In this document: positions 7,212 to 11,768 of the stretch, piece by piece
How the letters are laid out: every line of letters starts with the position of its first letter
How positions within the stretch are numbered: position 1 is the stretch's first letter
Assembly: GCA_036567205.1 (NCBI GenBank)
Contig: DATCVA010000305.1
Location: forward strand, 1 to 11,768
From: DATCVA01 sp036567205
GTDB lineage: Bacteria; Pseudomonadota; Gammaproteobacteria; Burkholderiales; Burkholderiaceae_B
Length of the DNA stretch: 11,768 nt
Reading direction: 5' to 3'
Program-made: the position numbers and the translations under genes
The notes under the pieces: model-generated
What the model was told of the DNA's origin: nothing
The model's input: only the letters and a program-made list of their open reading frames with translations
Database searches by the model: none

Positions 7212-7752
7212 AGTCGATTTCGTCTCGGCGGCGTTGTGGCAAATGCAGCAATATGTCGGCAAGAGGCCAAAGCGCCACTGTAAACAAGGCCGACCAGAGC
7301 CATGACCACCCCATCCACTCGCCAGCAAGCCAGGAGTTGATTAGCCGCGAAGCCGCTTCGGCAAAAATGAATACGGGCAGCATGTGTATGGCCTGGACTA
7401 CCGCGTTAAATCGTTGTAAGCGGCGCGTCAGCGTAATGGCTCCATAAGCAACGATGGAGTAGATCAAAGCTTCTTCGCCCAGCAGTCCGGTGTTATGCAC
7501 GTCCATGAGCAAACCAAACAAAAATGCCGTAAGCATAGTGACGCGGCGCGGCTCGTTCACGCACCAGAATGCAATGACCAGCAACAACAAGTCAGGGGCT
7601 GGCTGCCACAGCCGCCAGGGCAGAAGCGAAATCAACCACACCAGCAGCAGCGTGCTCCAAATAAACAGAAGGCTTGATGGCCGTCGAAAGGGAGCCGAGT
7701 CGATGGGTTCCAGCGAACATAACGATGAAGATCTGGCAGCGGCGGCAGACAT
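7198..7752 (-). CDS. mreD: rod-shape-determining membrane protein MreD
   Basis: A 184-residue inner-membrane protein of the elongation complex, linking MreC to RodA-PBP2. Hydrophobic segments lie at about 27-46, 53-66, 71-90, 95-110, 119-140 and 149-170. The conserved MreD stretch FLFGLLMDVHNTGLLGEEAL (78-97) is present. I set the start at the ATG ending at 7752, one base after the mreC stop (TAA-T-ATG); an in-frame GTG at 7776 would overlap mreC and adds eight residues with no support. The first about 25 residues are a polar, Ser/Ala-rich cytoplasmic lead, making the protein a little longer than E. coli MreD (162). No Shine-Dalgarno is obvious, so coupling to mreC is likely. Confidence 0.88.
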   Translation of the reverse strand: MSAAAARSSSLCSLEPIDSAPFRRPSSLLFIWSTLLLVWLISLLPWRLWQPAPDLLLLVIAFWCVNEPRRVTMLTAFLFGLLMDVHNTGLLGEEALIYSIVAYGAITLTRRLQRFNAVVQAIHMLPVFIFAEAASRLINSWLAGEWMGWSWLWSALFTVALWPLADILLHLPQRRRDEIDSGAA

Positions 7753-7753
7753 A

Positions 7754-8644
7754 TTACTTGTTGGCTTTCGGGTCACTGTCCGAGGCCTCCGAATTAAACG
7801 CCTGATTCGTCACGTCGACGCGTAGCACTAGAAAATGGCGATAGCGTTCCGGGTGTGAAAGAGGCGTCGCAATAGCCACCGCGAAACCACTGGCGGCATC
7901 GTGCTCGACCTCTTGCACTTTAGCTACCGACAGGCCGGCGGGAAACAGGCCCCCGATACCGCTGGTGATCAGGGTGTCGCCCGATTCGATATCGGCGCTG
8001 GCTGTCAAATACCGCACTTCAACATTACCGGAAACGCTGCCGCCGAAAGCGATCAGGCGCAGGCCATTGCGCAATACTTGCACCGGCACAGAAACCTTCT
8101 CGTCGGTAATCAAAGCGGCCTCGGACGTGAACGGGGTCACCCGCACAATCTGCCCGACAACCCCGCCGTCATCAATTACCGGCATTCCGGGCGAAATGCC
8201 ACTGGAACTGCCTTTATTGAAAACCAGGTGATGGGTAAACGCATTAGGAGGCTCGTACAACACCTCGACGGCTACCGAGGGTTGCGTAACCATATCGGCG
8301 ACGTTCAGCAAACGACGCAGTTGCTGATTTTCGGCCGACAATTGCGCGGCATGAGTTGCAATTTGAGCCAGTTCGATACGCTGGCGCTGCAAGGCTTCTT
8401 TCTCGGTGCGCGCGTGCGAGGCCGCATCAAACCAGCTATCGACGCTGGATACGGCATCGCGCGGCATCATGACCAAGCGTTGAAAGGGATACAGAATTAC
8501 TGAAATAGCTTGCCGCGCGGGCTCAAAAACGCTCCAGCGCGCATCGACGACAAGCAGCGACAAGGCGAGCACAACGAGAACAAACAAGCGGAATTCCGCG
8601 GTCGGTCCACGCTTGAATAGCCTGATCGTCCCATTTTCTTGCAT
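7754..8644 (-). CDS. mreC: rod-shape-determining protein MreC
   Basis: A 296-residue bitopic scaffold protein that joins cytoplasmic MreB to the periplasmic PBP2. A short basic N-terminus (KRGPTAEFR) precedes one membrane segment (about 19-34). A predicted coiled coil follows (about 76-114, RTEKEALQRQRIELAQ to ENQQLRRLLN), then the two beta-barrel domains typical of MreC. These are marked by FNKGSSSGISPGMPVIDDGG (142-161) and LITSGIGGLFPAGLSVAKV (225-243). The C-terminus is a short polar, low-complexity tail (SEASDSDPKANK). Length is typical of betaproteobacteria. The start at 8644 lacks a clear Shine-Dalgarno; it follows a 172-nt spacer after mreB, and mreD follows within one base. Confidence 0.93.
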   Translation of the reverse strand: MQENGTIRLFKRGPTAEFRLFVLVVLALSLLVVDARWSVFEPARQAISVILYPFQRLVMMPRDAVSSVDSWFDAASHARTEKEALQRQRIELAQIATHAAQLSAENQQLRRLLNVADMVTQPSVAVEVLYEPPNAFTHHLVFNKGSSSGISPGMPVIDDGGVVGQIVRVTPFTSEAALITDEKVSVPVQVLRNGLRLIAFGGSVSGNVEVRYLTASADIESGDTLITSGIGGLFPAGLSVAKVQEVEHDAASGFAVAIATPLSHPERYRHFLVLRVDVTNQAFNSEASDSDPKANK

Positions 8645-8816
8645 GTCTTAGTCGCACTAGCGGCTTAAACCGCCCCACTTACGCTTATTCCGTTTCCAAA
8701 TCGCCGCGAACTGTGTCGGCTTTGTTTGCGTACAAATTACTGCCTGCGCCCCGCCTTCGTGCTGACAATTGATTTGGAAATGAAATTACATATCGGGACG
8801 GCCCAATAAAACCAGA
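8645..8816 (-). other. mreB-mreC spacer with potential RNA structure
   Basis: This 172-nt non-coding spacer interrupts an otherwise tightly packed operon. A 10-bp perfect inverted repeat has arms at 8693-8702 (TTTCCAAATC) and 8771-8780 (GATTTGGAAA); one wobble and one C-G pair would extend it. Inside the enclosed 68 nt lie smaller stems, GCCG 8703-8706 with CGGC 8717-8720, and TTTGT 8721-8725 with ACAAA 8732-8736. Closer to mreC is an imperfect palindrome at 8660-8673. No T-run follows any stem. I see no small ORF or convincing promoter. Confidence 0.45.
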
Positions 8817-9860
8817 TTAATCGTAGATAAATACCGTTCCCAGACGCTCGAGGTGCTCGAGCGCTTCGCCGCATCCGCGCACAACGCATGTCAGCGGATC
8901 TTCAGCAACGACCACCGGCAAACCGGTTTCTTCTTGCAGCAAACGGTCCAGATCGCGCAATAACGCCCCGCCACCAGTTAATGCGATGCCTTTATCGGTA
9001 ATATCGGCGCCAAGCTCGGGCGGAGTTTGTTCGAGCGCAGTTTTAACCGCCGAAACAATCTGGTTTAAAGGATCGGTAAGGGATTCCAGAATCTCGTTGG
9101 ACGAAACCGTGAAACTGCGCGGAACGCCTTCTGACAGATTGCGGCCTTTAACTTCGATTTCGCGCACCTCGGCCCCTGGAAAGGCGGAGCCGATTTGTTT
9201 TTTGATAAGTTCGGCAGTGGGCTCGCCAATTAGCATGCCGTAATTGCGACGGATGTAATTGATAATGGACTCGTCGAACTTGTCGCCGCCAACACGCACC
9301 GAGCCTTTATAGACCATGCCGCCAAGTGAAATCACCGCCACTTCAGTCGTGCCGCCGCCGATATCCACCACCATCGAGCCGCTGGCGTCCGACACTGCCA
9401 GCCCGGCTCCGATGGCCGCCGCCATAGGCTCTTCGATAAGGTAGACCTGGCTTGCCCCGGCGCCCAGCGCCGATTCGCGAATAGCGCGACGCTCTACTTG
9501 AGTAGAGCCGCAGGGCACGCACACAATAATTCGGGGGCTGGGCGCAAACATACTGCGCGGATGCACCATCCGGATAAATTGCTTGAGCATTTGCTCGGTG
9601 ACCGTGAAATCGGCAATTACGCCGTCTTTCATGGGGCGTATGGCTTCGATATTGCCCGGAACCCGCCCCAGCATCTGCTTAGCTTCGCGCCCGACCGCCT
9701 GAATGATTTTTTTACCATTAGGGCTGCCATCGTGGCGTATTGCAACCACGGACGGCTCATCAAGCACAATACCTTTGCCACGAACGTAAATGAGCGTATT
9801 GGCAGTACCTAGGTCGATCGCCATATCGCTGGAGAAATAACTGCGGAGAAATCCGAACAT
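8817..9860 (-). CDS. mreB: rod-shape-determining actin homologue MreB
   Basis: A 347-residue cytoplasmic actin-like ATPase, the same length as E. coli MreB. It forms membrane-associated filaments that orient elongation synthesis. The phosphate-1 loop AIDLGTANTLIYV (14-26), phosphate-2 loop VVDIGGGTTEVAVISLGG (164-181), LIEEPMAAAIGAGL (141-154) and the adenosine motif GIALTGGGALLRDLD (291-305) are all present. The N-terminal MFGFLRSYFS is a plausible amphipathic membrane-targeting helix. It is the first gene of the minus-strand elongation cluster and diverges from gatC, a common betaproteobacterial arrangement. The Shine-Dalgarno is weak (GAG in ACTGAGCACGC before the ATG). Confidence 0.97.
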   Translation of the reverse strand: MFGFLRSYFSSDMAIDLGTANTLIYVRGKGIVLDEPSVVAIRHDGSPNGKKIIQAVGREAKQMLGRVPGNIEAIRPMKDGVIADFTVTEQMLKQFIRMVHPRSMFAPSPRIIVCVPCGSTQVERRAIRESALGAGASQVYLIEEPMAAAIGAGLAVSDASGSMVVDIGGGTTEVAVISLGGMVYKGSVRVGGDKFDESIINYIRRNYGMLIGEPTAELIKKQIGSAFPGAEVREIEVKGRNLSEGVPRSFTVSSNEILESLTDPLNQIVSAVKTALEQTPPELGADITDKGIALTGGGALLRDLDRLLQEETGLPVVVAEDPLTCVVRGCGEALEHLERLGTVFIYD

Positions 9861-9880
9861 GCGTGCTCAGTGAAATCGAA

Positions 9881-9901
9881 AATTGATGAAATTCGTCAAT
9901 T
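9881..9901 (-). repeat. 21-bp imperfect palindrome in the mreB leader
   Basis: Arms AATTGATGA (9881-9889) and TCGTCAATT (9893-9901) pair at eight of nine positions around a 3-nt centre. The site is 20 nt upstream of the mreB ATG. It could be a protein-binding site or a weak AT-rich hairpin in the mreB leader. Function is unknown. Confidence 0.35.
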
Positions 9902-9947
9902 AAAGGCTTATTTTCGGGTAAAAATCGAGCTCGAGAATTTAATTAAC

Positions 9948-9976
9948 GGGTCAAACCACTAATGATAACTTATAAT
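9948..9976 (+). promoter_or_regulatory. probable sigma-70 promoter of gatCA
   Basis: A perfect -10 hexamer TATAAT lies at 9971-9976. The hexamer 17 nt upstream (GGGTCA, 9948-9953) matches the -35 consensus at only three positions. The predicted start near 9983 gives a leader of about 125 nt before gatC. Confidence 0.5.
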
Positions 9977-9987
9977 TGGGCCAACTC

Positions 9988-10022
9988 ATGAGCCTTTTAC
10001 AGGCTCGTTAACTTTTGTAACG
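9988..10022 (+). repeat. two adjacent hairpins in the gatC leader
   Basis: Hairpin one is GAGCC (9990-9994), loop TTTTACA, GGCTC (10002-10006), with two weaker outer pairs. Hairpin two is CGTTA (10006-10010), loop ACTTTTG, TAACG (10018-10022). They share the base at 10006 and both have 7-nt loops, so they may compete. No T-run follows. They lie just downstream of the predicted transcription start. Confidence 0.4.
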
Positions 10023-10042
10023 GTCTATGTGTAGCGCGTGGC

Positions 10043-10056
10043 TGCTAATATTAGCA
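10043..10056. promoter_or_regulatory. 14-bp perfect palindrome, candidate operator
   Basis: TGCTAATATTAGCA is a perfect palindrome 52 nt upstream of the gatC ATG, in the predicted leader. Regulator unknown. By chance a 14-bp palindrome is expected less than once in a window of this length, and it falls in one of the few intergenic regions. Confidence 0.35.
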
Positions 10057-10107
10057 AGTGTAAACCCCCATCCAGCTCCAGACCCTTCTTTTCGATTCAA
10101 GACACCC

Positions 10108-10416
10108 ATGGCTATAACTGATCAAGACGTGACTCGCATCGCGCGGCTGGCACGTATTGCACTGTCACCAACCGACAGTGTCCGCGCCCAAAACGAACTC
10201 AACGGCATTTTGGGACTCATCGAGAAACTGCAGGCTATTGACACCTCGGGAATCGAGCCCATGGCTCACCCGCTGTCGGCACATCAGGACATCGCCTTGC
10301 GTCTGCGCCCCGACGCAGCCGCCGCCACCCACACAGACGAGCAGCGCAAGGCCCTTATGGCAAACTCCCCCGCCGAGGCGAACGGATTGTTTTTAGTGCC
10401 CACTGTCATCGAGTAA
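10108..10416 (+). CDS. gatC: Asp/Glu-tRNA(Asn/Gln) amidotransferase subunit C
   Basis: A 102-residue small subunit of the GatCAB transamidosome, which converts Glu-tRNA(Gln) or Asp-tRNA(Asn) to the amidated forms. GatC wraps around GatA and stabilises its contact with GatB. Family landmarks are VTRIARLARIAL (9-20), the ELNGILGLIEKLQAIDTSGI helix and turn (29-48), EPMAHP (49-54), and the end ANGLFLVPTVIE. I chose the ATG at 10108 because it gives the usual start MAITDQDV and usual length. An in-frame ATG at 10027 would add 27 residues beginning MCSAWLLILASV, which has no counterpart in GatC that I know of. Shine-Dalgarno is weak. gatA starts 4 nt after the stop. Which tRNA is used here cannot be decided from the window. 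Confidence 0.93.
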   Translation: MAITDQDVTRIARLARIALSPTDSVRAQNELNGILGLIEKLQAIDTSGIEPMAHPLSAHQDIALRLRPDAAAATHTDEQRKALMANSPAEANGLFLVPTVIE

Positions 10417-10420
10417 CACC

Positions 10421-11768
10421 ATGTCAACCACTCCCCTACATACCCAATTTGACAGCATTGAGGCATTGCGAACCGCTTTGCAGAACCGCAAGGTAAGCGC
10501 CGCCGAACTGGCCGACAGCGCCCTGACTGCCGCGCAAGCCCGGTCGGATCTGAATGCGTTCTTGCATATCGAACCCGATCTGACCCGTGCTCAGGCCCAG
10601 GCAGCCGACATTTTATTGGCAAAAAACCAGGGTCTGAGCCTGACAGGCATTCCCATCGCGCACAAAGACGTATTCGTAACGCAAGGGTGGCGCACCACAG
10701 CAGCCAGCAAAATGCTGGAGCACTACACCAGTCCCTTCGACGCCACCGTTGTAAGCCGCCTACAACAAGCTGGCGCCGTATCGCTGGGCAAACTCAATTG
10801 CGACGAATTTGCCATGGGTTCGGGCAACGAGAACTCGGCCTTTGGCCCGGTCAAGAATCCCTGGGACCACACAGCAGTACCAGGAGGCTCTTCAGGAGGC
10901 TCAGCCGCCGCTGTAGCCGCTGGCCTGGTCATCGCAGCCACGGGCACCGACACAGGCGGCTCGGTGCGCCAACCCGCCGCGCTATGCGGTGTCAGCGGTA
11001 TTAAGCCCACCTATGGCACGGTTTCGCGCTTTGGCATGGTAGCCTTTGGCTCCAGCCTGGATCAGGCCGGCCCACTGGCCCGCCATGCCAAAGATTTGCT
11101 CGAGCTGCTCGACGTCATGAGCGGCTTTGATGAGCGCGACTCAACCAGCCTCGAGTACTGCGATGGCGTTGCCAACGCCCCGGGCCGCATTCGTGCCGAT
11201 TTCGATACCGCCGTACAGAAACATAATGCCAACGGCGGCCAACCGCTAAAAGGCCTGCGTATTGGCGTTCCGGTCGAATTTTTTAACGCAGGCCTGGCAA
11301 GCGATGTTGCGCAAGCTGTCGAAGCCGCGTTGCAAACTTACGAGTCTCTTGGCGCGCAGCGCGTCAGCATTTCGCTGCCGCGCACCGAAATGTCGATTCC
11401 CGCGTATTACGTAATCGCACCAGCCGAAGCGTCCAGCAACCTGTCGCGCTACGACGGGGTCAGGTATGGCTATCGCACCCAGAACTATACCGACCTAAGC
11501 GATATGACAAGCCGCTCGCGTGCAGAAGCCTTCGGCCCGGAGGTATTGCGCCGTATTATGGTCGGCACCTATGTGTTGTGCCATGGCTACTACGACGCTT
11601 ACTACTTGCAGGCACAGCGCGTGCGCCGCATGATCGCGAACGACTTCCAGCAGGCTTTTGCCCATCAATGCGATGTCATTATGGGGCCGGTCACACCCAC
11701 GGTCGCCAAGCATATTGGCGATAACCGCGAGGACCCGACCGCAGACTGGCTGGCCGATATCTACACGC
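10421..11768 (+). CDS. gatA: Asp/Glu-tRNA(Asn/Gln) amidotransferase subunit A (partial, 3' end outside window)
   Basis: The first 449 codons of the amidase-signature subunit that hydrolyses glutamine and passes ammonia to GatB. The frame is open from ATG at 10421 to the window edge; full GatA is about 485-515 residues, so roughly 40-65 are missing. The Ser-cisSer-Lys triad is intact: Lys82 in GIPIAHKDVF, cis-Ser157 in PGGSSGGSAAA, and nucleophile Ser181 in TGTDTGGSVRQPA. Downstream GVSGIKPTYGTVSRFGMVAF (190-209), SSLDQAGPLAR (211-221) and DVIMGPVTPTVA near the edge are family-typical. A short insertion-like stretch around CDGVANAPGRIRADFDTAVQ (248-267) lies before LKGLRIGVP; similar spacing occurs in other betaproteobacteria as far as I recall. 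It follows gatC by 4 nt; gatB is expected next. Confidence 0.95.
   Translation, partial: MSTTPLHTQFDSIEALRTALQNRKVSAAELADSALTAAQARSDLNAFLHIEPDLTRAQAQAADILLAKNQGLSLTGIPIAHKDVFVTQGWRTTAASKMLEHYTSPFDATVVSRLQQAGAVSLGKLNCDEFAMGSGNENSAFGPVKNPWDHTAVPGGSSGGSAAAVAAGLVIAATGTDTGGSVRQPAALCGVSGIKPTYGTVSRFGMVAFGSSLDQAGPLARHAKDLLELLDVMSGFDERDSTSLEYCDGVANAPGRIRADFDTAVQKHNANGGQPLKGLRIGVPVEFFNAGLASDVAQAVEAALQTYESLGAQRVSISLPRTEMSIPAYYVIAPAEASSNLSRYDGVRYGYRTQNYTDLSDMTSRSRAEAFGPEVLRRIMVGTYVLCHGYYDAYYLQAQRVRRMIANDFQQAFAHQCDVIMGPVTPTVAKHIGDNREDPTADWLADIYT

Larger units (their letters stand above)
9861..10107. other. divergent promoter region between mreB and gatC
   Basis: A 247-nt AT-rich non-coding region carries the promoters of both operons. 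It holds an imperfect palindrome near mreB (9881-9901), TCGAGCTCGA (9925-9934), a perfect TATAAT for gatC (9971-9976), two hairpins (9988-10022) and a 14-bp palindrome (10043-10056). For mreB, TTGACC on the minus strand (9949-9954) resembles a -35, but I find no -10 at the proper spacing. Confidence 0.55.

Noticed and set aside
7901..8503. A 200-codon plus-strand open frame opposite mreC
   Set aside because: It is a shadow of a well-supported mreC. Composition (many Arg, His, Gln, Gly) is that of an antisense frame.
10027..10107. N-terminal extension of GatC with a hydrophobic, signal-like start (MCSAWLLILASV)
   Set aside because: GatC is a cytoplasmic subunit of about 100 residues, and the extension lies over the leader palindrome. 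The ATG at 10108 gives the normal length. The hydrophobicity looks accidental.
145..11155. CTCGAG occurs at least nine times, more than the three or four expected
   Set aside because: Nearly all copies are inside genes and arise from common Leu/Glu/Ser/Arg codon pairs. With thousands of possible hexamers such an excess is expected somewhere.
1..11768. Search for defence, mobile, CRISPR, toxin-antitoxin or biosynthetic islands
   Set aside because: All coding space is taken by recognised housekeeping genes; no direct-repeat arrays, transposase remnants, integrase sites or compositional breaks were seen. Novelty here is limited to possible non-coding regulation.

Overview
This window looks like ordinary core chromosome of a betaproteobacterium. 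The gene order (divergent gatCA and mreBCD-mrdA-rodA, with ftsE-ftsX-mutY nearby), the roughly mid-50s % G+C and the protein sequences fit Burkholderiales, most likely Alcaligenaceae (relatives of Bordetella/Pusillimonas). That placement is recognition by eye, not a search result. I see no insertion sequence, prophage, CRISPR array, tRNA, rRNA or compositional island, and no credible undescribed multi-gene system.

Layout from left to right. (1) 85-1101, minus: periplasmic binding protein of a general L-amino-acid ABC transporter (AapJ/BztA type). Its transcript runs off the left edge, where an 11-bp inverted repeat follows the stop codon. (2) 1102-1343: divergent intergenic region with a 12-bp palindrome. 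(3) 1344-4011, plus: ftsE-ftsX-mutY, joined by ATGA and TAATG overlaps. (4) 4012-4036: short convergent gap with no visible terminator. (5) 4037-9860, minus: the cell-elongation cluster, transcribed mreB-mreC-mreD-mrdA(PBP2)-rodA. mreC/mreD and mrdA/rodA are tightly coupled, and mreB is separated from mreC by a 172-nt spacer that could fold. (6) 9861-10107: divergent promoter region carrying a perfect TATAAT, two small hairpins and a 14-bp palindrome. (7) 10108 to the right edge, plus: gatC and the first 449 codons of gatA.

How the genes work together: MreB filaments with MreC and MreD organise the RodA glycosyltransferase and PBP2 transpeptidase for lateral-wall peptidoglycan synthesis in a rod-shaped cell. 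FtsEX is an ABC-type complex of the divisome that controls septal wall hydrolysis. MutY removes adenine mispaired with 8-oxoguanine. GatCA, with GatB expected just past the right edge, amidates mischarged Glu-tRNA(Gln) and/or Asp-tRNA(Asn). All protein-coding genes look intact apart from gatA, which is cut by the window edge. The points worth a second look are non-coding: spacers, palindromes, leaders and start-codon arrangements.
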